A stretch of DNA of 64,000 nucleotides, taken from contig NZ_VJON01000003.1 in assembly GCF_007556685.1 (NCBI RefSeq), positions 39,601 to 103,600 of the forward strand, read 5' to 3'. The position numbers were made by a program, and so were the translations under genes. Under the pieces are notes generated by a model. The model did no database searches. It was not told where the DNA came from and saw nothing but the letters and a program-made list of their open reading frames with translations. Source of the stretch: Tepidimonas charontis. GTDB lineage: Bacteria > Pseudomonadota > Gammaproteobacteria > Burkholderiales > Burkholderiaceae_C. Shown here one piece after another: positions 9,910-18,047 of this stretch. The stretch's first letter is position 1, and every line of letters begins with the position of its first letter.

Positions 9910-10602
9910 ATGAGCATCCCGGTCACGCGCGAAACGGTCGCCGTCGTCGATTACGGCATGGGCAATTTGCGTTCGGTGGCACAGGCCGTCGTGCACGCGG
10001 CCGCCGCTACCGACCACGTGGACGTGGTCGTCACCGCCAGCCCACAGGTGGTGCGCGACGCGCACCGCGTCGTGCTGCCCGGCCAGGGTGCCATGCCCGA
10101 CTGCATGGCCGAACTCGAGCGCAGCGGCCTGCGTGAAGCGGTGTTGCATGCCGCCGCCACCAAGCCGCTGTTTGGCGTGTGTGTGGGCATGCAGATGCTG
10201 CTGCAGCACTCCGAGGAAGGCGATACCCCGGGGTTGGGGCTGATTCCCGGGCGTGTGGTGCGCTTTCGGCTGCAGGGGCAGCGCCAGCCGGATGGCAGTC
10301 GCTTCAAAGTGCCGCAAATGGGGTGGAACCGGGTCTGGCACGGGTTCGAGCGCGGCGCAGGCGACGGCGCGCCGCGCCATCCGCTGTGGACGGGCATCCC
10401 CGACGGCAGCTACTATTATTTCGTGCACAGCTACCACGCCCATCCGGACGACCCGGCCCATGTGGCCGCCGTCACCGACTACGGTGTGCGCTTTGCCAGC
10501 GCGATCGCGCGCGACAACCTGTTCGCCACCCAGTTTCACCCCGAAAAGAGCGCCGCCTGGGGGCTGGCGCTGTACCGCAACTTTCTTCACTGGACCCCCT
10601 GA
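9910..10602 (+). CDS. hisH: Imidazole glycerol phosphate synthase, glutaminase subunit
   Basis: 230-residue class I glutamine amidotransferase that supplies ammonia to HisF. The nucleophile is Cys91 in [10 protein letters not shown]; the His and Glu of the triad are in [26 protein letters not shown] begins the domain. It lies 31 nt after hisB and 20 nt before hisA. The loop around residues 120-150 ([20 protein letters not shown]) contains the conserved PQMGWN. Confidence 0.95.
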   Translation: MSIPVTRETVAVVDYGMGNLRSVAQAVVHAAAATDHVDVVVTASPQVVRDAHRVVLPGQGAMPDCMAELERSGLREAVLHAAATKPLFGVCVGMQMLLQHSEEGDTPGLGLIPGRVVRFRLQGQRQPDGSRFKVPQMGWNRVWHGFERGAGDGAPRHPLWTGIPDGSYYYFVHSYHAHPDDPAHVAAVTDYGVRFASAIARDNLFATQFHPEKSAAWGLALYRNFLHWTP

Positions 10603-10622
10603 CGCTTGCGAGCTTTGCCGCC

Positions 10623-11363
10623 ATGTTGCTGATTCCCGCCATCGACCTGAAAGACGGCCAGTGCGTGCGCCTGAAGCAAGGCGATATGGACCAGTCCACC
10701 GTATTCAGCGACGACCCGGCCGCGATGGCGCGCCACTGGGTCGAACAGGGGGCCGAGCGGCTGCACCTGGTGGACCTCAATGGCGCCTTTGCCGGCAAAC
10801 CTAAGAACGAAGCGGCCATCCGCAGCATCCTGCGCGAGGTCGGCGATGAGATCGAGGTGCAGCTCGGCGGTGGCATCCGCGACCTCGACACCATCGAGCG
10901 CTACCTCGACGCCGGGCTGCGCTACGTCATCATCGGCACCGCCGCGGTGAAAAACCCCGGCTTTCTGCAGGATGCCTGCACGGCTTTCGGCGGCCACATC
11001 ATCGTGGGGCTGGACGCCAAGGACGGCAAGGTCGCCACCGACGGCTGGAGCAAGCTCACCGGGCACGAGGTGGTCGATCTGGCGCGCAAGTTCGAGGACT
11101 ACGGCGTCGAGGCGATCGTCTACACCGACATCGGCCGCGACGGGATGCTGAGCGGCATCAACGTCGATGCCACCGTGCGACTGGCGCAGGCGCTGTCCAT
11201 CCCCGTCATCGCCTCGGGCGGCCTGTCCGGTCTGGACGACATCCGCCGCTTGTGCGAGGTCGAGTCCGAGGGCGTCGAGGGGGTCATTTGCGGGCGTGCC
11301 ATCTACAGCGGCGCGCTCGACTTTGCGGCCGCCGTGCGCCTGGTGCACGAGCGCAGCGTGTGA
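10623..11363 (+). CDS. hisA: Phosphoribosyl-formimino-AICAR ribotide isomerase
   Basis: 246-residue TIM-barrel isomerase (ProFAR isomerase). [12 protein letters not shown] holds the first catalytic Asp (Asp8) and [12 protein letters not shown] the second. LGGGIRDL and IASGGLSGL are phosphate-binding loops. The last codon and stop overlap a GTG in frame with hisF, but the conventional hisF start is the ATG 6 nt downstream. Confidence 0.96.
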   Translation: MLLIPAIDLKDGQCVRLKQGDMDQSTVFSDDPAAMARHWVEQGAERLHLVDLNGAFAGKPKNEAAIRSILREVGDEIEVQLGGGIRDLDTIERYLDAGLRYVIIGTAAVKNPGFLQDACTAFGGHIIVGLDAKDGKVATDGWSKLTGHEVVDLARKFEDYGVEAIVYTDIGRDGMLSGINVDATVRLAQALSIPVIASGGLSGLDDIRRLCEVESEGVEGVICGRAIYSGALDFAAAVRLVHERSV

Positions 11364-11368
11364 AATCC

Positions 11369-12169
11369 ATGCTGGCCAAACGCATCATCCCCTGTTTGGA
11401 CGTCACCGGCGGCCGCGTCGTCAAGGGCGTCAACTTCGTCGCGCTGCGCGACGCTGGCGACCCGGTGGAAATCGCCGCCCGTTACAACGAGCAGGGTGCC
11501 GACGAGCTCACCTTTCTCGACATCACCGCCACCAGTGACGGACGTGACCTGATCCTGCCCATCATCGAAGCGGTGGCCAGCCAGGTGTTCATCCCGCTGA
11601 CGGTGGGCGGCGGCGTGCGCACCGTCGACGACGTGCGCCGGCTGCTCAACGCCGGCGCCGACAAGGTCAGCTTCAACTCCGCTGCCATCGCCAACCCCGA
11701 GGTCGTGCGCGCGGCCTCGGCCAAGTACGGCGCGCAGTGCATCGTCGTGGCCATCGACGCCAAGCGCCGCAGCGCCCAGGACGGCCAGCGCCCAGGCCCC
11801 GATGGCGCGCCCATCGGCCCGGGCTGGGACGTCTATTCGCACGGTGGGCGCAAGAACACCTGGCTGGATGCGGTGGCCTGGGCGCGGCAGATGGTTGCCT
11901 TCGGCGCCGGCGAGATTTTGCTCACCAGCATGGACCGCGACGGCACCAAAGCCGGCTTCGATCTGGAGCTCACGCGTGCGGTCAGCGACGCGGTCGAGGT
12001 GCCGGTGATCGCCTCTGGCGGCGTCGGTCACCTGGACCACTTGGTCGATGGCATCCGCATCGGTGGCGCCGACGCCGTGCTGGCGGCCAGCATCTTTCAC
12101 TATGGCGAATACACCGTTGCCCAGGCTAAGCAGCGCCTGGCCGAAGCGGGCATTCCCGTGCGGCTTTGA
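11369..12169 (+). CDS. hisF: Imidazole glycerol phosphate synthase, cyclase subunit
   Basis: 266-residue TIM-barrel cyclase producing IGP and AICAR from PRFAR and ammonia. [12 protein letters not shown], with the catalytic Asp11, is the typical N-terminus; VAIDAKRR supplies the second Asp. [16 protein letters not shown] and [14 protein letters not shown] are conserved. A GTG at 11360 overlapping the hisA stop would add three residues and could couple translation; the ATG gives the family-standard start. HisF and HisH genes sit in one operon as partners. Confidence 0.96.
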   Translation: MLAKRIIPCLDVTGGRVVKGVNFVALRDAGDPVEIAARYNEQGADELTFLDITATSDGRDLILPIIEAVASQVFIPLTVGGGVRTVDDVRRLLNAGADKVSFNSAAIANPEVVRAASAKYGAQCIVVAIDAKRRSAQDGQRPGPDGAPIGPGWDVYSHGGRKNTWLDAVAWARQMVAFGAGEILLTSMDRDGTKAGFDLELTRAVSDAVEVPVIASGGVGHLDHLVDGIRIGGADAVLAASIFHYGEYTVAQAKQRLAEAGIPVRL

Positions 12170-12181
12170 CGGAGGCAAACG

Positions 12182-12577
12182 ATGGATTGGCTCGATCAGG
12201 TGCACTGGGACGCGCAGGGCTTGGTGCCGGTGATCGCGCAGGAGCGCGACAGCGGTGACGTACTGATGGTGGCCTGGATGAACCGCGAGGCCCTGCAAAA
12301 GACCGCCGAGACCGGGCGCGCGGTCTACTACAGCCGATCGCGCGGGCGGCTATGGTTCAAGGGCGAGGAGTCGGGCCATGTGCAGCAGGTGCACGAAATC
12401 CGGCTCGACTGCGACAACGACGTCGTCCTGCTCAAAGTCACACAGCTCGGCCATGACCCCGGCATCGCCTGCCACACCGGGCGCCATAGCTGCTTTTTCC
12501 AGCGGCTGGATGTGGCCGCGGGCCGTTGGGACAGCGTCGAGCCCGTGCTCAAAGACCCGCAAACCATCTACCGCTGA
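12182..12577 (+). CDS. hisI: Phosphoribosyl-AMP cyclohydrolase
   Basis: 131-residue HisI domain protein opening the purine ring of [33 protein letters not shown] and the metal site RLDCDND with [11 protein letters not shown] (three cysteines) are visible. It is separate from hisE, unlike the fused HisIE of enterobacteria. GGAGG lies 8 nt before the ATG, one of the clearest ribosome sites in the operon. Confidence 0.96.
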   Translation: MDWLDQVHWDAQGLVPVIAQERDSGDVLMVAWMNREALQKTAETGRAVYYSRSRGRLWFKGEESGHVQQVHEIRLDCDNDVVLLKVTQLGHDPGIACHTGRHSCFFQRLDVAAGRWDSVEPVLKDPQTIYR

Positions 12578-12593
12578 CAGCTGGAGCGGCTCC

Positions 12594-13031
12594 ATGGAAC
12601 ACCTCCCCCTGGCCGATACCCTGCAGCGGCTGGCCGCCGTCATCGACAGCCGCAAGCCCAGCGCCGGCGGCGATCCGGACAAGAGCTACGTCGCGCGCCT
12701 GCTGCACAAGGGGCCGGACGCCCTTCTGAAAAAAATCACCGAGGAAGCCGGCGAAGTGGTGATGGCCGCCAAGGACCTGCAGCACGGCTCGGGCAGCGCG
12801 CACGCCCTCGTCGGCGAGGTGGCCGACCTGTGGTTTCACAGCATGATCGCGCTGGCGCACTTTGGCCTGGGGCCGGCGGACGTGGTGGCGGAGCTGGCCC
12901 GCCGCGAGGGGCTGTCGGGCCTGGAGGAAAAAGCCCTGCGCCAAGCGCGTGTGCGCGAGGCCGAAGCCGCGGCAGCCGCTGCACCGCCCACGCGCACCCA
13001 CCATTCTCCATCGGGGAGCCTTCTGCCATGA
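12594..13031 (+). CDS. hisE: Phosphoribosyl-ATP pyrophosphatase
   Basis: 145-residue MazG-fold pyrophosphohydrolase. [31 protein letters not shown] gives the E-E-x-x-E metal site, and [13 protein letters not shown] completes it. The catalytic part ends near residue 110; the last 35 residues are Ala/Pro-rich with no known role and run into the start of the next gene (ATGA overlap). The enzyme is longer than most HisE proteins (about 100-110 residues). Confidence 0.94.
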   Translation: MEHLPLADTLQRLAAVIDSRKPSAGGDPDKSYVARLLHKGPDALLKKITEEAGEVVMAAKDLQHGSGSAHALVGEVADLWFHSMIALAHFGLGPADVVAELARREGLSGLEEKALRQARVREAEAAAAAAPPTRTHHSPSGSLLP

Positions 13032-13417
13032 CCGCGCCCAACGATCCCATCGATGTCACGCCCACGCGCGTGACCCTGACCCCGGTGCGCACGTCCGAAG
13101 AGCTGGCCAGCCTGCGCCAGCTCACGCTCGTCGTCTATATCCTGTATGCCGTGTCGTGGTTCGTCGGCATCACGGCGCTGGTGGCCATCATCATCAACTA
13201 CGTCAAGCGCGGCGACGTCGCCGGCACCCTGTACGAGAGCCACTTCACCTGGCAGATCCGCACCTTTTGGTGGGGCCTGTTGTGGGCGGTGCTGGGCGGG
13301 GTGACGCTGATGGTGGGCGTCGGGTTCGTCATCTTGCTGGCGGCCTTCGTCTGGACCGTCTATCGCCTGGTCAAAGGCTTTCTGTACTGGAACGACCGCA
13401 AGCCCCTGCCGGTGTGA
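13028..13417 (+). CDS. DUF4870-type small membrane protein
   Basis: 129-residue protein with a soluble N-terminus (about 30 residues) and three predicted membrane segments (about 33-63, 82-105 and a short helix to residue 118). [25 protein letters not shown] is typical of DUF4870 proteins of Burkholderiales found behind hisE. The function is unknown. It overlaps hisE by 4 nt, so it is co-translated with histidine genes without an obvious biochemical reason. Confidence 0.75.
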   Translation: MTAPNDPIDVTPTRVTLTPVRTSEELASLRQLTLVVYILYAVSWFVGITALVAIIINYVKRGDVAGTLYESHFTWQIRTFWWGLLWAVLGGVTLMVGVGFVILLAAFVWTVYRLVKGFLYWNDRKPLPV

Positions 13418-13571
13418 GCCGTGCCGTGCGCACATGGGTCGCTACGTCGGCAGTCGTGCCGCGACTGCGCCACGGTCGCTATAGTTGCGGCTGCGCTGTG
13501 AGGTGCTCGGCGGGTGCCGGTGGCACACGCCTGCCCGTTATGGCCGCGCGTTGTCGTGTGCTGGAGTTCGC

Positions 13572-13931
13572 ATGTCCTACGATCCCGATTGCATCTTCTG
13601 CAAAATCATCGCTGGCCAGATTCCGAGCCGCAAGGTGTACGAAGACGACGAGCTGTACGCCTTTCACGACATCCACCCCTGGGCGCCGGTGCACTTTTTG
13701 CTCGTGCCCAAGGCGCACATCCCCTCGATGGCGCAGCTGACGCCCGAGCACGAGCGCCTGATGGGACGCCTGATGGTGCTGGCACCGCGCCTGGCGCTGG
13801 AGCAGGGCTGCCTGCCGTATCCGGAAGGGGGGTTTCGCATCGTGTGCAACACCGGTGCCCATGGCGGACAGGAAGTGCACCACTTGCACGTGCACGTCAT
13901 CGGCGGCCCGCGCCCGTGGCGCAAGGGCTAA
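13572..13931 (+). CDS. HIT-family nucleotide hydrolase (HinT-like)
   Basis: 119-residue histidine-triad protein, probably a purine nucleoside phosphoramidase like HinT. CIFCKIIAGQIPSRKVYED is the usual N-terminus and HHLHVHVIGG near the C-terminus carries the H-x-H-x-H triad with the catalytic middle histidine. CIFC could bind zinc. GGAG lies 7 nt before the ATG. The position between his genes and tatABC is conserved in related genomes. The upstream 154 bp contain a TATAGT hexamer (about 13479) that may be a -10 box. Confidence 0.93.
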   Translation: MSYDPDCIFCKIIAGQIPSRKVYEDDELYAFHDIHPWAPVHFLLVPKAHIPSMAQLTPEHERLMGRLMVLAPRLALEQGCLPYPEGGFRIVCNTGAHGGQEVHHLHVHVIGGPRPWRKG

Positions 13932-14042
13932 AACGCGCGTGCGCGGCTGCGGATGCTCGGCGCGCCGCACACACAGCGCCAGCGCTTTGCGGCACAATGC
14001 GGCGCGGGCCGGCGCCGTGGCGGTGAAACCGGCGGCGCTGCG

Positions 14043-14048
14043 TAGAAT
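14043..14048 (+). promoter_or_regulatory. Possible -10 box for tatABC
   Basis: TAGAAT lies 46 nt before the tatA ATG inside the 163-bp hit-tatA gap. It differs from TATAAT at one position. No good -35 element is found 16-18 bp upstream, so the call is tentative. Confidence 0.3.
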
Positions 14049-14094
14049 CGAAGTCTTTGCATCGGGGCCGGCTGCCCCGTTCCTGGAGTAGAGC

Positions 14095-14334
14095 ATGGGC
14101 AGTTTTTCCATTTGGCATTGGCTGGTCGTCCTGTTGATCGTGGTACTGGTGTTCGGTACCAAGAAGCTGAAGAACCTGGGCTCCGACCTGGGCGCGGCCG
14201 TCAAAGGCTTCAAGGACGGGATGGCGCAGGGCAACACCACGGACGCCGCCTCCACCCCGGCGCCGCAGGTGACCGCCGACAAGAGCGCGACCGACAAGAC
14301 CACCATCGACGTCGACGCCAAGACCAAGTCGTAA
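14095..14334 (+). CDS. tatA: Twin-arginine translocase subunit TatA
   Basis: 79-residue pore-forming subunit of the Tat pathway. A short N-terminal membrane helix ([17 protein letters not shown]) is followed by the [14 protein letters not shown] hinge and an amphipathic helix with VKGFKDGM, then a charged tail. Length and motifs are standard. GGAG lies 9 nt before the ATG. It is the first gene of tatABC; likely substrates in this window are the Rieske protein PetA and perhaps MlaC. Confidence 0.96.
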   Translation: MGSFSIWHWLVVLLIVVLVFGTKKLKNLGSDLGAAVKGFKDGMAQGNTTDAASTPAPQVTADKSATDKTTIDVDAKTKS

Positions 14335-14349
14335 GCGCCGCCGTCCGGC

Positions 14350-14847
14350 ATGATCGATCTGGGTATTTCCAAACTGGCGCTCATCGGGGTCGTGGCGCTG
14401 GTCGTCATCGGTCCCGAGCGTCTGCCACGCGTCGCTCGCACCGTCGGGGCCCTGCTGGGCAAGGCGCAGCGCTACGTGGCCGAGGTCAAGGCCGAGGTCA
14501 ACCGCACCATCGAGCTCGAAGAGCTCAAACGCATGAAGGAGTCGGTGGAGCGCACCGCGCGCGAGGTCGAATCGCAGGTCAGCTCGACGGCCGCTGATTT
14601 CGAGCGCGAATGGTCCGAGGTCACGGCGGGTCTGTCCAACGCGAGCACGGGAGCCGCCTCGGCCGCGCCCGATCTGTCCTCGATCGGCACGCCGCTGTAC
14701 CCGGAGTACCGGCGTCCGAAGAAGAATTTCCGCCTCAAGCGCCAGGCCATCCCGCAGTGGTACAAGGCGCGCGCGGGTGTACGCACCCGGGCCCTGTCCG
14801 GCGCGGCGCGGGTGGCCCGCTACCGCCCCAAACTGCCTTCGCGTTGA
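14350..14847 (+). CDS. tatB: Twin-arginine translocase subunit TatB
   Basis: 165-residue TatB, part of the TatBC substrate receptor. [26 protein letters not shown] is the family N-terminus (membrane helix, Glu and GPERLP turn), then a long amphipathic helix rich in Glu/Arg (about residues 35-90). The C-terminal 70 residues hold a basic stretch ([12 protein letters not shown]) typical of betaproteobacterial TatB. It lies 15 nt after tatA and 3 nt before tatC. Confidence 0.95.
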   Translation: MIDLGISKLALIGVVALVVIGPERLPRVARTVGALLGKAQRYVAEVKAEVNRTIELEELKRMKESVERTAREVESQVSSTAADFEREWSEVTAGLSNASTGAASAAPDLSSIGTPLYPEYRRPKKNFRLKRQAIPQWYKARAGVRTRALSGAARVARYRPKLPSR

Positions 14848-14850
14848 ACC

Positions 14851-15654
14851 ATGTCCGATTCCCGTGATCCGGCCGACGAACTGGCCGGCACCGAGCAGCC
14901 CTTCGTCGCGCACCTGATGGAGCTGCGCGACCGCATCCTCTATGCCTTGGCGGGAGTGGGCGTGTGCATGGTGCTGCTGGCCATTTGGCCCGGCCCGAGC
15001 GGCCTGATCGACTTCATCGCGCAGCCGATACGCGCCCACATGCCGCCGGAGGCGCGCCTGATCGCGGTGGGCGTCTTCTCGCCCTTCTTCGTACCGCTGA
15101 AAGTGCTGATGATGGCCGGACTACTGATGGCCCTGCCGTGGGTCATCTATCAGGTCTGGGCATTCGTCGCCCCGGGCCTGTACAGTCATGAGAAGCGTTT
15201 TGCCCTGCCCTTGATCGTCATCGGCAGCGCGCTGGCCTATCTGGGCATTGCCTTTGTGCAGTTTTTCGTGCTCGATAAGATGTTCGCGTTCATTCAGGGG
15301 GTCACGCCCGCAAGCGTCAACGCCACGCCGGACATCGCTTCCTACGTCGAGGCCATCCTGTCGCTTTACCTGGCTTTCGGGCTGGCTTTTCAGGTGCCGG
15401 TGGTGGTGATGCTGTTGGTGCGCTTCGACATGGTCACGATCGACAAACTGAAGTCGTTCCGTGGCTACTTCATCGTCGTGTCCTTCATCATCGCCGCAGT
15501 CGTCACGCCGCCCGACGTGATTTCACAAATCGCGCTGGCCGTGCCGATGTGCCTGCTCTACGAGCTGGGCATCATCGGGGCGCGCTGGTTCGTGCGCGCC
15601 ACCCGTGCACCGGACGACGAAGCTGCCGAAGGCGGGGCGGCCGACGGACGCTGA
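14851..15654 (+). CDS. tatC: Sec-independent translocase TatC
   Basis: 267-residue six-helix membrane protein that binds twin-arginine signal peptides. Conserved pieces include PFVAHLMELRDRILYAL, FFVPLKVLMMAGLLMALPWVIYQVWAFVAPGLY, AFGLAFQVPVVVMLLVR and YFIVVSFIIAAVVTPPD. It is the last gene of tatABC; the converging HtrA-like gene ends 87 nt beyond it. Confidence 0.96.
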   Translation: MSDSRDPADELAGTEQPFVAHLMELRDRILYALAGVGVCMVLLAIWPGPSGLIDFIAQPIRAHMPPEARLIAVGVFSPFFVPLKVLMMAGLLMALPWVIYQVWAFVAPGLYSHEKRFALPLIVIGSALAYLGIAFVQFFVLDKMFAFIQGVTPASVNATPDIASYVEAILSLYLAFGLAFQVPVVVMLLVRFDMVTIDKLKSFRGYFIVVSFIIAAVVTPPDVISQIALAVPMCLLYELGIIGARWFVRATRAPDDEAAEGGAADGR

Positions 15655-15709
15655 CGGGCGGCCACGTCTCACACTGGCGTTGGGCTTCGATGGGTGAAGG
15701 CAGCGCCGC

Positions 15710-15729
15710 GGGCACGATTGCGCGTGCCC
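15710..15729. terminator. Hairpin between converging tatC and protease genes
   Basis: GGGCACG (15710-15716) and CGTGCCC (15723-15729) form a perfect 7-bp stem with a 6-nt loop in the 87-bp gap between two converging genes. There is no T-run on either strand, so it may assist Rho-dependent termination or protect 3' ends rather than act alone. Confidence 0.35.
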
Positions 15730-15741
15730 AACGGTTGCCGT

Positions 15742-16890
15742 TTAGCGTGTGGCGCCCTGCGGGGCAGGGCGGCGCTGCGGGACGACAGTGAGTCGCTGCA
15801 CACCATCGCGGCGCTGGATTTCGATCTCGGCCGGGACGCCGGGGCGCAGGGCAGCCACCGCCGCGAGCAAACCCGGGACGTCGCGCACCGGTGTCTGACC
15901 CACACGCGTGATGACGTCGCCAGGCTGAATGCCGGCCTGTGCCGCGGGGCCGTTTTGCAGCACCCCTGTGACGATGACGCCGCGCGTCTTGGGCACGCCG
16001 AAGTGTTCCGCCAACTCGGGCGTGAGCTCTTGCGGCTCCACGCCGATCCAGCCCCGCGTGACGCTGCCGTCGCGCACGATCGCGTCCATGACCTCGCGCG
16101 CCGTGGCCATCGGGATCGCAAAGCCGATGCCCATCGAGCCGCCCGAGCGCGAGTAAATGGCGGTATTGATACCGACCAGGTGGCCTTCGGCATCCACCAG
16201 CGCGCCGCCGGAGTTGCCTGGGTTGATGGCGGCATCGGTCTGGATGAAATTTTCGAAGGTATTGAGCCCGAGGTGCGTGCGGCCCAACGCGCTGACGATA
16301 CCTGCAGTCACCGTCTGTCCCACTCCGAATGGGTTACCGATGGCCAGTACGCGGTCGCCGATTTCCAGGGTTTCCGAGCGCCCCAGCACGATCACCGGCA
16401 GATCGGGCAAGTCGATGCGCAACACCGCCAAATCGGTCTCGGGATCGGTGCCGATGACGCGCGCGGACGCCTGCCGCCCGTCGCTGAGCTGCACCAGAAT
16501 ATCGTCGGCGCCCTCGATGACGTGGTTGTTGGTGAGTACGTAGCCGGCGGGGCTGACGATGACGCCGGAGCCCAGACCGGTTTGGGACCATGAGTCCTCC
16601 GAGTCTGGGTCGGCGGGGTCGCCAAACCAGGGCAGGTCGGCGTGCGGATTGGCCGTGGTCTTGCTCGCGCTGATGCTGACCACGGCGGGGGCCGCGGCCT
16701 TGGCGGCGCGGCTGAGGCTATTGGCCGCGATGGCGGCGCTGCGGGTGTCGGGTGCGACCTCGAGCACCGGCACCAGGCCGCTGAGCTCTGGGCGGTGCGC
16801 CAGCCACTGGGGTTTGAGCGTGGCGACCACGAACCACACCGCCAGCACCACCGTGACGGTTTGCGAAAACAACAACCAAAAACGTCTCAT
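15742..16890 (-). CDS. Membrane-anchored HtrA-family serine protease, DegS-like
   Basis: 382-residue trypsin-like protease with one N-terminal membrane segment (about 8-24), protease domain and a single PDZ domain (about 280-370). The triad is His123 (NNHVIEG), Asp153 (ETDLAVLRID) and Ser227 (NPGNSGGAL). One PDZ domain and an uncleaved anchor are the DegS architecture; DegS starts the cascade that destroys RseA. Since rpoE-rseA-rseB lie 30 kb away in this window, a role in sigma-E signalling is plausible but inferred. A second HtrA protein with two PDZ domains is at 48027-49511. Confidence 0.9.
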   Translation of the reverse strand: MRRFWLLFSQTVTVVLAVWFVVATLKPQWLAHRPELSGLVPVLEVAPDTRSAAIAANSLSRAAKAAAPAVVSISASKTTANPHADLPWFGDPADPDSEDSWSQTGLGSGVIVSPAGYVLTNNHVIEGADDILVQLSDGRQASARVIGTDPETDLAVLRIDLPDLPVIVLGRSETLEIGDRVLAIGNPFGVGQTVTAGIVSALGRTHLGLNTFENFIQTDAAINPGNSGGALVDAEGHLVGINTAIYSRSGGSMGIGFAIPMATAREVMDAIVRDGSVTRGWIGVEPQELTPELAEHFGVPKTRGVIVTGVLQNGPAAQAGIQPGDVITRVGQTPVRDVPGLLAAVAALRPGVPAEIEIQRRDGVQRLTVVPQRRPAPQGATR

Positions 16891-16962
16891 CGCGCAGCAC
16901 AAAAAAAGCAAGGATATGGGCCGGGCCGATGGGCCTGACTCGGGCAGGAGTTGGACAAAGGG

Positions 16963-16976
16963 TTGACGTGTGTCAA
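16963..16976. promoter_or_regulatory. TTGAC-N4-GTCAA dyad (CRP/FNR-like operator candidate)
   Basis: A perfect 5-4-5 inverted repeat sits in the 150-bp region between the divergent protease (start 16890) and the DUF3149 gene (17041). Spacing and the TTGA/TCAA ends match the FNR/DNR family consensus TTGAT-N4-ATCAA apart from the inner base pair. It may control either gene. Regulators of this family are not encoded in the window. Confidence 0.35.
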
Positions 16977-17040
16977 AGACGCCGCGCCGCTTTGCCGTTT
17001 CAATGTATGCATTCGTCGACCCATGGAGGAGCAACCGCGT

Positions 17041-17187
17041 ATGAAAGCGATTGTGGACCTTTTTTCGACCGACTACGGTCTCATGAGCCTGGGCGTCATC
17101 GCCTTCATCGTCGCGATGGCTGTGTGGTTTTACCGCTTTTTCAGCCGCAAGATGAATGAGTCGCAGCGGGCAGCCGGCCAATCCTGA
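17041..17187 (+). CDS. DUF3149 small membrane protein
   Basis: 48-residue protein with one membrane helix (about residues 16-36) and the pattern MKAIVDLFSTDYGLMSLG...FYRFFSRKMNESQ, which matches the DUF3149 family of betaproteobacterial micro-proteins. GGAGGAG is 8-14 nt before the ATG. An in-frame ATG at 17023 would add six residues but lacks the ribosome site. Function is unknown. A FNR-like dyad lies 65 nt upstream. Confidence 0.75.
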   Translation: MKAIVDLFSTDYGLMSLGVIAFIVAMAVWFYRFFSRKMNESQRAAGQS

Positions 17188-17204
17188 CCGACCCGCTTGG
17201 GCGG

Positions 17205-17213
17205 TGCGACAAT
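17205..17213 (+). promoter_or_regulatory. TGCGACAAT box directly before the Nif3-like gene
   Basis: The nonamer is identical to that before hisD and ends 7 nt before the ATG. There is no Shine-Dalgarno. It would place the transcript 5' end at the start codon. Confidence 0.4.
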
Positions 17214-17220
17214 GCCGCCC

Positions 17221-18018
17221 ATGAACCAAGCGCATACCGAAAAAAGCACCGGCCACCCTGGGGCACACCGCGATGCGGTGCTGGCCACGCTGCAGGCGTG
17301 GCTGGAGCCGGGCCGGTTTCAGGATGTCGGGCCGAATGGGCTGCAGGTGGAGGGGCGGGCGCAGGTGCGCCGGCTCGTCAGCGGCGTGACGGCCAGTCGG
17401 GCGCTGATCGACGCCGCCATCGCGTTCGGAGCGGATGCGATCCTGGTGCATCACGGGCTGTTCTGGCGCAGGCAAAGCGGCGTCGTCACCGGCTGGCTGA
17501 AGCAGCGCCTGCAGCGCCTGCTGGCGCACGACGTCAACCTCTTCGCTTACCACTTGCCATTGGACGCCCACCCGACGCTGGGCAACAACGCCCAGCTCGG
17601 CCAACGCCTTGGCTTTACGCCCGAGGGCGACGCCTGGCAACGCTTTGGCGAGCAGCAATTGGGCTTTTTGGGACGCAGCCCCTGCGCGTCGCTGCCGGCG
17701 CTGTGCGCGCATATCGAGGCGGTGCTCGGGCGCACCGTCACTGCCGTGGCGGGCGACGGGCGGCCGATTCGGCGCGTGGCCTGGTGCAGCGGTGGGGCCC
17801 AGGGCTACTTCGAGGCCGCCATCGCCGCCGGCGCCGACGCGTTCGTGACCGGCGAAATCTCCGAGCCCCAAGCGCACCTGGCGCGAGAGTGCGGTGTGGC
17901 GTTTTTGGCGTGCGGCCACCACGCCACCGAGCGCTACGGAGCCGCCGCCGTCGGCGAAGCCTTGGCGGCCGAGTTCGGCTTGGAACACCGCTTCATCGAC
18001 ATCGACAACCCGGCCTGA
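17221..18018 (+). CDS. Nif3-like dinuclear metal-binding protein (DUF34)
   Basis: 265-residue DUF34/NIF3 family protein. ILVHHGLFWRR (metal-binding HH), NLFAYHLPLDAHPTLGNN and the C-terminal FLACGHHATERYGA place the conserved histidines and glutamate of the di-metal site. PNGLQVEG near residue 38 is a family hallmark. The exact reaction is not established; some members have been linked to GTP cyclohydrolase-like or metal-insertase roles. An upstream in-frame start would add eight residues; the ATG after the TGCGACAAT box is preferred. Confidence 0.9.
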   Translation: MNQAHTEKSTGHPGAHRDAVLATLQAWLEPGRFQDVGPNGLQVEGRAQVRRLVSGVTASRALIDAAIAFGADAILVHHGLFWRRQSGVVTGWLKQRLQRLLAHDVNLFAYHLPLDAHPTLGNNAQLGQRLGFTPEGDAWQRFGEQQLGFLGRSPCASLPALCAHIEAVLGRTVTAVAGDGRPIRRVAWCSGGAQGYFEAAIAAGADAFVTGEISEPQAHLARECGVAFLACGHHATERYGAAAVGEALAAEFGLEHRFIDIDNPA

Positions 18019-18047
18019 ATGCTGGGCCACTGCCGAAGCTTTGACGC

